64,000 nucleotides of DNA, from positions 2,771,001 to 2,835,000 of the forward strand of contig NZ_CP010407.1 in the NCBI RefSeq assembly GCF_000830005.1, read 5' to 3'. How positions within the stretch are numbered: position 1 is the first letter of the stretch; each line of letters starts with the position of its first letter. This DNA comes from Streptomyces vietnamensis (GTDB lineage: Bacteria > Actinomycetota > Actinomycetes > Streptomycetales > Streptomycetaceae). Position numbers and translations under genes: made by a program. The notes beneath the pieces are model-generated. The model worked only from the letters and a program-made list of their open reading frames with translations. It made no database searches and was not told where the DNA came from. This document shows, piece by piece, positions 19,593 to 30,755 of the stretch.

Positions 19593-19810
19593 GATCGACT
19601 CTCCTCCCTCGGCAGTACGGCGGCGGCGAGGAGCCGGGCCGTTTCCACCGTGCAGCATCCCAATTCCACGAGCGGCCGCGGGGGCTCGGCGGCGAGCGTG
19701 ACGACGTCGAGCCCGAGCGAGGGGAGCGTGATTCCCGCCCTCGCGAGGGCCTCGCGCAATTCCGCCACCGCCTCCTGTGCCGTTCCGACTGCCCCCGTGG
19801 TCGCCTTCAT
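19589..19810 (-). CDS. small hypothetical protein divergent from the XRE regulator
   Basis: 73-aa protein of unknown function. Predicted helix (AQEAVAELREALARAGI), then a beta segment (SLGLDVVTLAAEPPRPLVELG), CC, and a final helix TVETARLLAAAVL. The ATG at 19810 has AAGGAAG eight bases upstream; the frame is open a further 39 bases. It overlaps the next gene by 4 bases. Its start lies 132 bp from the XRE gene start on the other strand. Confidence 0.7.
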   Translation of the reverse strand: MKATTGAVGTAQEAVAELREALARAGITLPSLGLDVVTLAAEPPRPLVELGCCTVETARLLAAAVLPREESRS

Positions 19811-19942
19811 GTGTTCTTCCTTCACCAACGTATGCCTTTCTGAATCCATTTCCCGCTTCGCCTCTCCAGAGTGGGGGCAGATCCGTAGAATCGGCAGACG
19901 CGCAGGCCGTACAACTGCGGCGTAGGGTTGGGGAGTTAATCC

Positions 19943-20776
19943 ATGGCCAAGAGCAAGCAGCAGGACGCGTGGGAGTTCTTCGGCGAGCTCCTGAAGGAAC
20001 GCCGCGAGGCGGCGGGGCTCACCCAGAGCGAGCTGGGCAGACGGGTGTTCGTATCGGGGGCGTACATCGGTCTGTTCGAGCAGGGAATTCGAAAGCCGCA
20101 GTTGGATGTGGCGATCCGAATCGACGAGGTCCTACAAACCGGCGGTATTTTCGAACGTACGTGGCGCAGACTCATCGACAAGTCGCCGTACGCGTCTTAT
20201 TTCAGCGAGGTCGCGGAGCTGGAGGGGGTAGCGACGAAGATCTGCGAGTTCGCGCCGCTGGTGGTGCCGGGTCTGATGCAGACGGCAGAGTACGCGCGGG
20301 CGGTGACGCTGGCGACGCACCCGTTCGCCGCGGAGGACTTCATCGAGGAGAAGGTCACCGCGCGGATCGACAGGGCGGCGATCCTCAGCGGTACTACAAG
20401 GCCCGAGTATTGGGTGGTACTGCACGAGAACTCCGTACTCACCCCTGTCGGCGGCCCATCGGTAATGGCGGCCACGCTGGATCGCATCACGACCCTGGCG
20501 CGGGAGCGGCAGGCACTGGTGACCATCCTGCCTCGCTCGGTCGGCGCGCACGCTCACATGACCGGAACACTCAAGCTCATGGAGTTCGAGGACCAGCCGC
20601 CAACGGCCTATACGGAGACCGGGTTTTCGGGGACGCTCCTCGATGATCCGGCTGTGGTGAAGCAAGCCCAGCGCGCCTACGATCTGCTCAGGGTCGCCAC
20701 CTTGTCGCCGGAGGCGTCCTTGACCCTGATCGAGTCGGCGGCGGAGGACTACAGACGATGCGCCAGTACGACGTGA
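19943..20776 (+). CDS. XRE-family regulator with DUF5753 domain
   Basis: 277-aa protein. N-terminal helix-turn-helix (about 12-70): FFGELLKERREAAGLTQSELG and VSGAYIGLFEQGIRKPQ. The C-terminal DUF5753 domain (about 85-270) shows the family features FAPLVVPGLMQTAEYARAV, RPEYWVVLHENSVL, and VTILPRSVGAHAHMTG. In Streptomyces this class is almost always paired with a DUF397 partner; the DUF397 gene here overlaps its end by 19 bp. Codon use is slightly less GC-biased than in the neighbours (CGATCCGAATCG, GTATCG), a mild hint of separate history. Targets unknown. Confidence 0.9.
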   Translation: MAKSKQQDAWEFFGELLKERREAAGLTQSELGRRVFVSGAYIGLFEQGIRKPQLDVAIRIDEVLQTGGIFERTWRRLIDKSPYASYFSEVAELEGVATKICEFAPLVVPGLMQTAEYARAVTLATHPFAAEDFIEEKVTARIDRAAILSGTTRPEYWVVLHENSVLTPVGGPSVMAATLDRITTLARERQALVTILPRSVGAHAHMTGTLKLMEFEDQPPTAYTETGFSGTLLDDPAVVKQAQRAYDLLRVATLSPEASLTLIESAAEDYRRCASTT

Positions 20777-20952
20777 ACAACGCCCAGTGGTTCAAGAGCT
20801 CCTACAGCAACGGCGACGGGGGCGACTGCGTCGAGGTCGCATACGACTTCACCGACGTCATCCCCGTCCGCGACAGCAAGGTCCCCGACGGCCCCGTCCT
20901 CGTCGTGCCGGCGGCTGCCTGGGCGGCGTTCGTCGCCGGCATCGCGGGCTGA
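20758..20952 (+). CDS. DUF397 domain protein
   Basis: 64-aa partner of the XRE/DUF5753 protein. Contains the DUF397 signature WFKSSYSNGDGGDCVEVA, then VPVRDSK-type text (VIPVRDSKVPDGPVL) and WAAFVAGI at the end; whole-domain protein. The reading frame overlaps the upstream gene by 19 bp. Known pairs of this kind act as regulator plus small modulator in development and antibiotic production; a direct role here is inference. Confidence 0.92.
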   Translation: MRQYDVNNAQWFKSSYSNGDGGDCVEVAYDFTDVIPVRDSKVPDGPVLVVPAAAWAAFVAGIAG

Positions 20953-21123
20953 CCCCCGCCGCCCGTTGTGGGCAGGCGTTCCGCAAGGGGCGGAACGGGT
21001 GGGCACAACGGACGGCGCCCTTGCCGGCGCCCGAGGCTTCCGCGCCTGGACCCGCACCCCGTGTGCGCCGCCGCTGCGGTGCGGGTCCAGGCGCGGAACG
21101 CCTGGGCCCGGCTGGGGGGCACC
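20953..21123. repeat. half copy of the palindromic intergenic element
   Basis: Begins right after the DUF397 stop. It contains the CCGTTGTGGGCA start, a TTCCGC/GCGGAA stem, GGGTGGGCACAACGGA, and an imperfect 25-bp inverted repeat (21035-21058 with 21079-21104, core CGCGCCTGGACCCGCA). The same order occurs in the 412-bp element at 57837-58248; the right half is missing here. The following stretch to 21216 holds only a 10-bp inverted repeat (GCATGGAAGG at 21156-21165, its complement at 21180-21189). Confidence 0.8.
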
Positions 21124-21216
21124 GTCCCGATGGCGCTCCGCCGCGCTCGGTCGCAGCATGGAAGGAGGAGAACCGGTTCCCTTCCATGCCGCACGCACAT
21201 CGCCGTGGGAGTCACC

Positions 21217-22128
21217 ATGCCCATGCTGCTGATCAAGGGATCCTTCCATCTCTCCGGCCATACGGCCCCCGACGGGGACACCGTCCCCTTCATCCCGGAC
21301 TACGTGGGCGAGTGGAAGCTCGTCCGGGGCTGCGAGAAGCCGCAGCCGGAGCGCGACGGTCACGTCGACGTCCGGCTCGAAGGCATCGACGCGCTGGAGA
21401 CCCACTACACGGGGAACTACGGGGACGAGAAGCGCCAGCCGGCCAAGTTCGGCGACGAGGCCACGAACGCGCTGCTGACCTTTCTCGGTTTCCGTGACAT
21501 CCAGCGCACCCCCGACCCTCACCATCCGCACGACATGATCTCCGCGACCCCGGACACGGTCCCGGGTTTCATCCTCACCAACGGCACCGACGTCTTCGGC
21601 CGCTGCGTGGCGTTCGCCTGCCCGGGGGACCCGCCGGGGGCCAGCGGCTACGAGCTGGACGTGTCGGTGAAGCTCCTGAAGGAGAGGACGGCCAACTACG
21701 AGCTGCTCCGCCTGGGTCTGGCGTATCCGACGTTCTACCAGGGACTGCTTCCCGTCCTGCGCGACGCGCTGGCCGAGGGCAAGGCGGAGGCTCAGGCAGG
21801 TATCGGAGTAGGCATCTGGAACACCACGGGCAACGCGTTCGGCGACGTGACCCTCAGCGGGGCGAAGATCACCGGGATGCAGTCGATCACCGACGACGTG
21901 GTGATCCTCCCGAAGCTGTTCCGCCGCCTGAAGGAGTACTTCTCGCTGGGCCACATCACGCTCGACGCCTTCCCCGCCTATCTGGCCGGAGCCGCGGACA
22001 AGTTCCTCGACCTGACGCAGGCCGACCCGAAGGAGCAGATCGGGCTCCACCGGATCGTCGAGATCACCGACAGCAACACCGTGAGGATGACGCTCCCTCC
22101 GGAGAAGATCCTCTTCAAGCCGAAGTGA
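21217..22128 (+). CDS. staphylococcal-nuclease-like (TNase-fold) protein
   Basis: 303-aa protein without a signal peptide. The N-terminal part matches the SNase fold: DGDTV (19-23), VRLEGIDALET (52-62, holding the equivalents of catalytic Arg35 and Glu43 of staphylococcal nuclease as Arg53 and Glu61), FGDEATNALLTFLGF, and GRCVAFACP (Arg129, the equivalent of Arg87). The C-terminal 130 residues (LTQADPKEQIGLHRIVEIT etc.) are not recognised. The ATG at 21217 follows GGGAG; the frame is open further upstream but runs into repeat DNA. Probably a cytoplasmic nucleic-acid hydrolase, but assignment rests on motifs only. Confidence 0.7.
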   Translation: MPMLLIKGSFHLSGHTAPDGDTVPFIPDYVGEWKLVRGCEKPQPERDGHVDVRLEGIDALETHYTGNYGDEKRQPAKFGDEATNALLTFLGFRDIQRTPDPHHPHDMISATPDTVPGFILTNGTDVFGRCVAFACPGDPPGASGYELDVSVKLLKERTANYELLRLGLAYPTFYQGLLPVLRDALAEGKAEAQAGIGVGIWNTTGNAFGDVTLSGAKITGMQSITDDVVILPKLFRRLKEYFSLGHITLDAFPAYLAGAADKFLDLTQADPKEQIGLHRIVEITDSNTVRMTLPPEKILFKPK

Positions 22129-22168
22129 GGCCTCCCGCAGGCCCGACTCCGCCCCTACCATCCCGTCC

Positions 22169-22966
22169 ATGTCGATCATCTCGTCCATACCCGTGCTCAA
22201 GGGCCACGGCGGCACCGATCTGACCGCCGCCTCCGAGGGGCTGCTCCTGCGGAGCCGTCACGACGAGCTCTCGATCCCCGGCCAGGCCGTGGCCCGGGTG
22301 CGGGCCGAAGGGGGGTCCGTCGCCGTCGAGCTGCGGGTTCCCGCCGGGGCCGCGCCGGTGGCCCACCGGATCGAGGGTGTGGACGAGACCGCCGCCACCG
22401 CCTTCGCCGACGGCGTGAACTCCCTGCTGCTCGAACCGGACGAGGAGGTCGACGGCCGGTCCCTCGTCGTCCTGAGGACCTTCAGGACGCGCCGGGAGCG
22501 GTCGGCCCTGCGCCGGATGAAGTGGTCGGCGCTCGGCTGCCTCGTGGCGGTGGTCGCCCTGTCCGTGATCGGCGGGGTGGCGGGAGGCTTCGTCTATCCC
22601 GTCGCGATCGTCCCGATCGGGGTCCTCACGGGCGCGTGCCTCGTGGCCGGCGTGCACGAGCTGGGGGCGTGGACCCACCGGCGGCGCGTGCGCGGGCACG
22701 GCGTCAAGGAGTTCGCCCGGCCGGCCAATGTGCCGGGGACGTACCTCTATGTCGACAGGAGCGGGATGACCCGTACCGTGTCCAGTTTCGGCTCCGGGCC
22801 GTACGTCGAGATCGCCTACGACCCGGAGGATCCGGCGGACGTCTGCACCCTGAAGCCGGGCTTCGGGCAGCGCCTCAACATCTGGCTGGGGACGTTCCTC
22901 TTCGTCTGCGGGCTCGGCGGCGCGGCGGCGCTGGCGGTCATCACGGTCGACGCCCTCGGGTCCTAG
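22169..22966 (+). CDS. hypothetical membrane protein
   Basis: 265 aa, not recognised. A soluble N-terminal domain (1-110) precedes two membrane helices (CLVAVVALSVIGGVAGGFVY and VAIVPIGVLTGACLVAGV, about 125-165); a second soluble part contains TYLYVDRSGMTRTV and PYVEIAYDPEDPADV (the sort of sentence seen in DUF3592-like proteins); a last helix is at 235-262. Short 40-bp spacing from the nuclease-like gene suggests cotranscription. No Shine-Dalgarno sequence is obvious before the ATG. Confidence 0.7.
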   Translation: MSIISSIPVLKGHGGTDLTAASEGLLLRSRHDELSIPGQAVARVRAEGGSVAVELRVPAGAAPVAHRIEGVDETAATAFADGVNSLLLEPDEEVDGRSLVVLRTFRTRRERSALRRMKWSALGCLVAVVALSVIGGVAGGFVYPVAIVPIGVLTGACLVAGVHELGAWTHRRRVRGHGVKEFARPANVPGTYLYVDRSGMTRTVSSFGSGPYVEIAYDPEDPADVCTLKPGFGQRLNIWLGTFLFVCGLGGAAALAVITVDALGS

Positions 22967-23043
22967 TCGCCCTTTGGGAAGTCATAAGTCTGCCTTATGA
23001 GGCCATAGACCGGAGGCGGGTACCACCCCGCGCGAAGAGTTAT

Positions 23044-23057
23044 TTAGGGTGGCCTAA
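23044..23057. promoter_or_regulatory. iron-box-like palindrome upstream of the ferredoxin reductase gene
   Basis: TTAGG (23044-23048), GTGG, CCTAA (23053-23057), 47 bp before the reductase ATG. It matches 12 of 19 positions of the IdeR/DmdR iron-box consensus when the right half is aligned. A second symmetrical motif, CATAAG-TCTGC-CTTATG, lies at 22983-22999. Confidence 0.4.
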
Positions 23058-23103
23058 GTGTCGGCGGCTTCGCCGCCACGTCGCTTGCGAAGGGAACCCA
23101 GTC

Positions 23104-24474
23104 ATGCCCCGCCCCCTCCGGGTCGCGATCGTCGGCGCCGGCCCCGCCGGAATCTACGCCGCCGATGCGCTGCTGAAGTCCGAGGCCGCCGCCGAGCCGG
23201 GCGTGTCGATCGACCTCTTCGAGCGGATGCCCGCGCCCTTCGGCCTCATCCGCTACGGCGTCGCCCCCGACCACCCGCGCATCAAGGGCATCATCACCGC
23301 CCTCCACCAGGTCCTCGACAAGCCGCAGGTCCGCCTCTTCGGCAACGTGAACTACGGCACCGACGTCCACCTCGACGACCTGCGCTCCTTCTACGACGCG
23401 GTGATCTTCTCCACCGGCGCCATGTTCGACCGCGAGCTGAAGATCCCCGGCGTGGAGCTGGACGGCTCGTACGGCGCCGCCGACTTCGCGTCCTGGTACG
23501 ACGGCCACCCGGACGTGCCGCGCACCTGGCCCCTGAAGGCCGAGAAGGTCGCCGTCCTCGGCGTCGGCAACGTGGCGCTCGACATCGCGCGCATCCTCGC
23601 CAAGACGGCGGACGAGCTGCTCCCGACCGAGATCCCGGCGAACGTCTACGAGGGCCTCAAGGCCAACAAGGCCGTCGAGATCCACGTCTTCGGCCGCCGC
23701 GGCCCGGCGCAGGCGAAGTTCAGCCCGATGGAGCTGCGCGAGCTCGACCACTCGCCGAACATCGAGGTCATCGTCAACCCCGAGGACATCGACTACGACG
23801 AGGGCTCGATCGCCGAGCGCCGCAAGAACAAGCAGACCGACATGGTCGCCAAGACCCTGGAGAACTGGGCGATCCGCGACGTCGGCGACCGCCCGCACAA
23901 GCTCTTCCTGCACTTCTTCGAGTCCCCCGTCGAGATCCTCGGCGAGGACGGCCAGGTCGTCGGCCTGCGCACGGAGCGCACCGAGCTCGACGGCACGGGC
24001 AACGTCAAGGGCACCGGCACCACCACGGACTGGGACGTCCAGGCGGTCTACCGCGCGGTCGGCTACCTCTCCGACGAGCTGCCCAAGATCCCCTGGGACG
24101 CCGTCTCCGGCACCATCCCGGACGAGGGCGGCCGCGTGATCGAGGAGACCGGCGCGCACCTGGCCTCCACGTACTGCACCGGCTGGATCCGGCGCGGCCC
24201 CGTCGGCCTCATCGGCCACACCAAGGGCGACGCCAACGAGACCGTCGCGAACCTCCTGGACGACTTCGCGAACGGGCGCCTGCTCACCCCGGAGACCCCG
24301 GAGGAGGACGCGGTCGTGTCCTTCCTTGAGGGCAAGGGCGTCACGTACACGACGTGGGAGGGCTGGTACGCCCTCGACGCCGCCGAGAAGGCGCTCGGCG
24401 AGCCGCAGGGCCGCGAGCGCGTGAAGATCGTCGAGCGCGAGGACATGCTGCGCGCCAGCGGCGCGCTCGGCTAG
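23104..24474 (+). CDS. fprA: ferredoxin--NADP+ reductase, FprA type (adrenodoxin-reductase-like)
   Basis: FAD flavoprotein of 456 aa that passes electrons between NADPH and ferredoxins, for example to cytochromes P450. FAD site [10 protein letters not shown] (11-20); [16 protein letters not shown] (about 45-60) and the NADP site [15 protein letters not shown] (about 157-171) with [13 protein letters not shown] following; C-terminal [22 protein letters not shown] closes the FAD domain. The ATG at 23104 follows AAGGGAACC. The upstream region has an iron-box-like palindrome, so iron control is possible. Confidence 0.93.
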   Translation: MPRPLRVAIVGAGPAGIYAADALLKSEAAAEPGVSIDLFERMPAPFGLIRYGVAPDHPRIKGIITALHQVLDKPQVRLFGNVNYGTDVHLDDLRSFYDAVIFSTGAMFDRELKIPGVELDGSYGAADFASWYDGHPDVPRTWPLKAEKVAVLGVGNVALDIARILAKTADELLPTEIPANVYEGLKANKAVEIHVFGRRGPAQAKFSPMELRELDHSPNIEVIVNPEDIDYDEGSIAERRKNKQTDMVAKTLENWAIRDVGDRPHKLFLHFFESPVEILGEDGQVVGLRTERTELDGTGNVKGTGTTTDWDVQAVYRAVGYLSDELPKIPWDAVSGTIPDEGGRVIEETGAHLASTYCTGWIRRGPVGLIGHTKGDANETVANLLDDFANGRLLTPETPEEDAVVSFLEGKGVTYTTWEGWYALDAAEKALGEPQGRERVKIVEREDMLRASGALG

Positions 24475-24484
24475 CGGCTCGCGG

Positions 24485-24539
24485 GGCCCTCACCTCTTCC
24501 CGGTCCTACGCTGGAAAGGACCCGGAAGAGGTGAGGGCC
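24485..24539 (+). promoter_or_regulatory. 23-bp hairpin that encloses the ribosome-binding site of the LuxR gene
   Basis: 24485-24507 pairs with 24517-24539 (one mismatch in 23 bp, 9-nt loop). The right arm contains AGAGGTGAGG, the only ribosome-binding site of the gene starting at 24540, and its last base touches the ATG. The left arm starts 10 bp after the fprA stop. It may act as the fprA terminator, as a translational lock on the next gene, or both. Confidence 0.75.
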
Positions 24540-26270
24540 ATGTCCGCACCCACGATCGACGGGATCGCGCGGGCGAGGACCGCGGCGGCGCGGGAGTCCT
24601 GGGCCGAGGCGTACGAACTGCTGCACGCCCACGACGCGCACCCCTCCCGCGCGCTGACCGCCGACGACCTGATGACCCTGGCCGACGCGTCCTGGTGGGC
24701 GGGCCACGTCGACGAGTCCGTCGCGGCCCGGCTGCGGGCGCACGCGGCGTACGTGGCGGGCGGCGACCACCGGGGCGCGGGCCTTGCCTCCTGGTGGCTG
24801 TCGTACGAGTACGAGGGCCTCGGGCGGCCCGCGGCGGCGGCCGACTGGCTGCACCGGGCCCACCATCACCTGGACGACGAGCCGCCCTGCCCGGAGCAGT
24901 GCTTCCTCGCGTGGAGCGAGGCGGAGGAGGCGTCGGCCCGCGGCGACAGCGCGGCGGCCCTCGCCGCGGCCCGGCGCATGACCCGGCTCGCCGTCCGCTC
25001 CGGCAGCCCGGACCTGCTGGCCCTGAGCCGCCACGCCCAGGCCTCCGTCCTCCTCGCCGACGGCCACCGCGCCGAGGCCCTCGCGCTCCTCGACGACGCG
25101 ATGTGCGCGGTCTCGGCGGGCGAACTGAGCGGCCTGTTCACGGGCTGGCTTTACTGCCTGGCCCTGCCCCGGTGCATGCAGGCGGCGGACTTCGCCCGGG
25201 CGGTGGAGTGGACGAACGCGGCGATGGAATGGTGCGCTGCGCCGTGGACGGGCCGGCCGACGGAGGCCGAGCCCGCCGAGGCCGCCGCCCCGCTCCCCGT
25301 GGAGACGTTCCCTGTGAAGACGCTCCCCATGGAGACCCCCCTCACCGTCCCCTCCGGCGAGAACCCCTTCCGGGGCCCCTGCCGGGCGTACCGCGTCGAG
25401 GTGCTCGACCTCCTCGGGGCGTGGGAGCTCGCGGAGTCGGAGGCGCGGCTCGCGTGCCGGGAGGTGCCGGTGGACTGCCTGGAGTCGGCGGCCGCCGCGT
25501 ACTACGCCGCCGGGGACGTCCAGCGGCGCCAGGGCCGCCTGGCGGAGGCCGCCGCCTCGTACGCGCACGCCCACGAGCTGGGCCGGATCCCACAGCCGGG
25601 CCTCGCGCTGCTGCGGCTCGCGCAGGGACGGGCCGAGGCGGCGGTGGCGGGCGTCGACCTGGCGCTCGCCTGCCAGAGCGACCCCCGCCACGACCTCCTC
25701 GGCCGGGCCCGGCTGCTCGCCGCCCGCACCGAGGTGGCCCTCGCCGTCCGCGACGTGCCGGGGGCGGCGGGCGCGGCGGCGGAACTGGAGGTCCTGGCCG
25801 GGGACGTACCGCTGCTGCGGGCGATGGCCGACACGGCGCGGGGTGCGGTGGCCCTCGCGGAGACCCGGCCGGAGCCCGCGCTGCGGCTGCTGCGCCGGGC
25901 GCTCGCCGGCTGGCTGGAGCTGCGGGTGCCGTACGAGGCGGCGCAGGTACGGATGCTGCTCGCGTCGGCCGACCGGGCGGTGGGCGACGAGGAGGCGGCC
26001 CGCCTGGAGCTGGGCGCGGCACGGGCGGTGTTCGAACGCCTCGGGGCGGTGCCGGACGCGCGACGGGCGGCGGCGCTGCTCACGGGCGGGCTCACGGCCC
26101 GCGAGGCGGAGGTCCTCCGCCTGGTCGCCTCGGGCGGCACGAACAAGGACATCGCGCAGGCGCTGGTGATCAGCGAGCACACGGTGGCGCGGCACCTGAA
26201 CAACATCTTCGCGAAGCTGGCCGTGAACTCCCGAGCAGCGGCAACGGCATACGCCCACGACCTGGCCTGA
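24540..26270 (+). CDS. LuxR-family regulator with helical repeat N-terminus
   Basis: 576-aa protein. The C-terminal LuxR helix-turn-helix (about 515-570) reads [25 protein letters not shown], then [15 protein letters not shown]. The remaining 500 residues are Ala/Leu-rich TPR-like helices ([30 protein letters not shown] and others) with a Pro/Glu/Thr-rich linker at about 240-275. No NTPase P-loop is visible, so this is not a LAL-type (MalT-like) regulator. Downstream TPR-LuxR proteins of this layout are common in Streptomyces; the signal is unknown. Its ribosome-binding site is buried in a hairpin. Confidence 0.86.
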   Translation: MSAPTIDGIARARTAAARESWAEAYELLHAHDAHPSRALTADDLMTLADASWWAGHVDESVAARLRAHAAYVAGGDHRGAGLASWWLSYEYEGLGRPAAAADWLHRAHHHLDDEPPCPEQCFLAWSEAEEASARGDSAAALAAARRMTRLAVRSGSPDLLALSRHAQASVLLADGHRAEALALLDDAMCAVSAGELSGLFTGWLYCLALPRCMQAADFARAVEWTNAAMEWCAAPWTGRPTEAEPAEAAAPLPVETFPVKTLPMETPLTVPSGENPFRGPCRAYRVEVLDLLGAWELAESEARLACREVPVDCLESAAAAYYAAGDVQRRQGRLAEAAASYAHAHELGRIPQPGLALLRLAQGRAEAAVAGVDLALACQSDPRHDLLGRARLLAARTEVALAVRDVPGAAGAAAELEVLAGDVPLLRAMADTARGAVALAETRPEPALRLLRRALAGWLELRVPYEAAQVRMLLASADRAVGDEEAARLELGAARAVFERLGAVPDARRAAALLTGGLTAREAEVLRLVASGGTNKDIAQALVISEHTVARHLNNIFAKLAVNSRAAATAYAHDLA

Positions 26271-26350
26271 CGGGCACTACGGGCCCGCGCCCGCCCCGTT
26301 GTGGGAGGACCCGTCGTACGACCTGCCCGCCTTCGACGGACAGCCGAGGG

Positions 26351-27043
26351 TTACGGGACCGTGCGGGCCGAGGCGAGGAGGCGGACCGTGTCCTCGGGGG
26401 CGAGCGCGAGCGCGTTGCCGACGGTTCCGAGGACCTCGGTCTCGGCCGGGCTGTAGGCGCCGTCCGCGAGGGCGATCCGGGCGGCCTGGAGGAGGATCGA
26501 CTCCCGCCCGGCGGGCGCCAGGTGCGGGGTGAGCGGCTCCAGGGCTTCGTGGAGCTCGATCGCGAGGAGCGTGCCCTCGGGGTTCACCTCGGGCATGAAG
26601 CGCCCGGTGTCGGCCTCCAGGGCCTCGACGAGGTCGACGAGCTGGACGGCCGTGCACTCGGCGTAGCCGGCGGACCGGACCGCGGTGACGGCCCGTTCGA
26701 GGACCTCGCGGGATTCGGTGCCGCCGGCCGCGAGGACGGCCAGGGCGACGGTGTGCACGGCGTCCCGCAGCATCGCGGAGAAGCGGCTCGTCGTCGGGTG
26801 GTCGAGCACCTCCGTACCGAAGTGCGTGTGACAGGCCGCGCACTCGACGACGGGGCCGGTACAGCCCCGGGGCAGGACGGGGACGCCCAGGACGGCGAAC
26901 CTGCGGCGGCCGGTGCGCCGCCGGTAGTTGCGGTCGCCCCCGCACTCCTCGCAGAAGAACTCGCCGTCTCCGACGGTGTTCCAGGAGGTGCGGATTCCGC
27001 AGATGCCCACTTTCCCACCACGTGAATTCCGGGCAGACCGCAC
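26351..27043 (-). CDS. TerB-like tellurite-resistance family protein with zinc-ribbon-like start
   Basis: 230 aa. N-terminal CEECGGDRNY and CAACHTHFG pairs (CxxC...CxxC, about residues 30-72) form a likely zinc ribbon with RRTGRRRFAVLGVPVLP between them; the rest is an all-helical TerB-type domain (HTVALAVLAAGG, RIALADGAYSPAETEVLGTVGNALAL). Role unknown; TerB-like domains occur in stress and membrane-associated complexes. GTG at 27043 chosen because GAGGAGG precedes it; the open frame extends to 27100. A GTG at 27010 is an alternative start. Confidence 0.75.
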   Translation of the reverse strand: MRSARNSRGGKVGICGIRTSWNTVGDGEFFCEECGGDRNYRRRTGRRRFAVLGVPVLPRGCTGPVVECAACHTHFGTEVLDHPTTSRFSAMLRDAVHTVALAVLAAGGTESREVLERAVTAVRSAGYAECTAVQLVDLVEALEADTGRFMPEVNPEGTLLAIELHEALEPLTPHLAPAGRESILLQAARIALADGAYSPAETEVLGTVGNALALAPEDTVRLLASARTVP

Positions 27044-27174
27044 ATGCACCTCCTCAACGGCCCGGCTGCACTGCCGGCGTTGGCGTGATGTTAGCCACAT
27101 CCTTGATGTGGCGTCAGCACCCCGTCAGGAGTTCACCGCCGACTTGGCCGAGACACGTCACCGCTCTCGTGTGA

Positions 27175-28470
27175 TCAGGAAGTGCGGCGGCGGCGCTTCG
27201 CGAAGGCCAGGAAGCCTCCGCCGACGGCGACGGCGGCCACGGCGGCCCCGATCGCGCCGGGACCGATGGCCGAACCGGTCGTCGCGAGATCACCCTCCGG
27301 GGTGGCGGACGGAGCCGGGGCCGGGGCCGTCGCGGGCGCGGTGGTGGCCTCGCCCGGGGTGCCCGGAGTGCCCGCGGTGGCCGGCGTGGACGGGGACGCG
27401 GAGGCCGAGGGGGTCCCGGGGGTGCCCGGGGTCGCGCCGCCCTGGCTCGGGGTGGGCGCGGGGGTGTCGGTCGGCTTGGGCGTCTCGGGGGTGACGACCG
27501 GCTGCGGGGTGGTCACCTCGGGAAGGCAGCCGGTGAAGTTCATCTGGTGGGTCTCGGAGCCGGAGGCGGTGTCCAGCGACTCGGCGATGACGGAGCCGTT
27601 GATGTGTCCGCTGGTCATGGTGACGGCGGCGTTGGGCGCGAGGATCGCTCCGGGCCAGGCGGAGGAGTTCTTCTTGACGGTCTCGGCCTGCGGGAAGTTC
27701 CACAGCAGCTTGGAGCGGATGCTCTTGTGGCCGTCGGTGTGCCGGTCGTAGTCGTCCTGGACGTAGTCGCCGCCCTCGGAGATCCAGACGCCGGAGGTGG
27801 GCTTGGCGGCCATGTCGTACGAGGTACCGATGACGTTCACGAGGGTGGAGGAGCCCACCGGGACCTTGAGGTAGATCTCGCCGGCCTTCTCCAGGTCGGC
27901 GCCGCTCACGGCGAAGACGTTCAGCTTCGCGTCGGTGCCGGTGAGGTAGAGGCTCCGTCCGTCGGCGGCCGTCTCGCCGTTGGGCCGCACGCCCGCCCAG
28001 TCGGCGGAGAGCTTGCGCAGCCCGGTGAACTCCTTGCCGAAGTCGATCGGGGAGGGCCCGGTGGCGACCTTGTCGCCGTCGACGTCGAAGGTCTCGCCCC
28101 GGGAGTTGTCCACGACCTCGCCGGCGATGCCGGACCCCTTCACCAGGACCACGCCGCTGGCCTTGAGGGTGCCGCCGACGATCAGGCTGTGCCCGCCGGG
28201 CAGCTTCGCGAGGTCGGTGTCGGAGAGGCGGGAGCCGACGGAGAAGCCGGAGCCGCCCGGTGCGCCGAAGGTGGCGTCGCCGCCGACCGCGACCGCGCCC
28301 TCGGAGTCGGAGTGGCGGACGGAGTCCTTCTCGACGAACTCGGCGTACAGGCCGGCCGTGCCGAGCGGATGCGGCACGCACTCCGCGGTGGTGGCGGAAG
28401 CGGCGGGGGCCCAGGTGAGGGCGGCACCGGTCACCGCGAGGACGGCGGCCACGGCAGCGGACGTGCGCAT
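27175..28470 (-). CDS. secreted choice-of-anchor A protein with LAXTG sorting signal
   Basis: Cell-surface protein, 431 aa. Sec signal peptide (MRTSAAVAAVLAVTG...ASA, about 1-27). The choice-of-anchor A domain (about 30-320) has EGAVAVGGDATFG, GHSLIVGGTLKASG, and NFPQAETV with GAILAPNAAVTMTSGHINGSVIAESL. A Pro/Thr/Ala-rich stalk (about 325-390) is followed by the sortase signal LATTG (395-399), a hydrophobic helix and the RRRRTS tail. LAXTG is the motif used by class E sortases in Streptomyces. No sortase gene is in this window. Confidence 0.9.
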   Translation of the reverse strand: MRTSAAVAAVLAVTGAALTWAPAASATTAECVPHPLGTAGLYAEFVEKDSVRHSDSEGAVAVGGDATFGAPGGSGFSVGSRLSDTDLAKLPGGHSLIVGGTLKASGVVLVKGSGIAGEVVDNSRGETFDVDGDKVATGPSPIDFGKEFTGLRKLSADWAGVRPNGETAADGRSLYLTGTDAKLNVFAVSGADLEKAGEIYLKVPVGSSTLVNVIGTSYDMAAKPTSGVWISEGGDYVQDDYDRHTDGHKSIRSKLLWNFPQAETVKKNSSAWPGAILAPNAAVTMTSGHINGSVIAESLDTASGSETHQMNFTGCLPEVTTPQPVVTPETPKPTDTPAPTPSQGGATPGTPGTPSASASPSTPATAGTPGTPGEATTAPATAPAPAPSATPEGDLATTGSAIGPGAIGAAVAAVAVGGGFLAFAKRRRRTS

Positions 28471-28628
28471 GCGGAACTCCAGGTCAGGGAGTACGGAGAG
28501 GGGAGGCGTGGGGGGTCCCGGGAGGGATGGTCCGTACCATCTGCCAGGCCGTGATGTGCCGTCAACTCACCTCATAGGGCGCGGATTCCGGCATGTCGCC
28601 ATGATCTTCCTTAAGCGAGCCTGAAACC

Positions 28629-28642
28629 GTGACGCAGCTCAC
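28629..28642. promoter_or_regulatory. CRP-like palindrome
   Basis: GTGA-CGCAGC-TCAC (28629-28642) is a perfect GTGA-N6-TCAC site, the symmetrical core bound by Crp-family proteins. It lies 158 bp upstream of the surface-protein gene start and just beyond the leuA terminator. A like site is at 45286-45299. Function not shown. Confidence 0.35.
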
Positions 28643-28647
28643 ACACG

Positions 28648-28686
28648 ACGGCGCCCCGCCCCCTCGCGGAGGGGACGGGGCGCCGT
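28648..28686 (-). terminator. leuA terminator hairpin
   Basis: 18-bp stem with one G-T/A-C mismatch (28648-28665 with 28669-28686), loop GCG, 12 bp after the leuA stop. Confidence 0.85.
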
Positions 28687-28698
28687 GCGGGCGTGAGG

Positions 28699-30611
<1,913 letters not shown>

Positions 30612-30755
30612 AGCCCAGGTCCGAGAGAGGCGGACGTCCTGTTTCAGTATGCGGGACGGTGCCCGCGTCAAGGGCGAAAGGTGACCCATCACTCCATTTC
30701 GCCAATCCTCGTCCCAGCCCGTGACAGCGGCATCACGCAGTGCCACATTGCAAGG

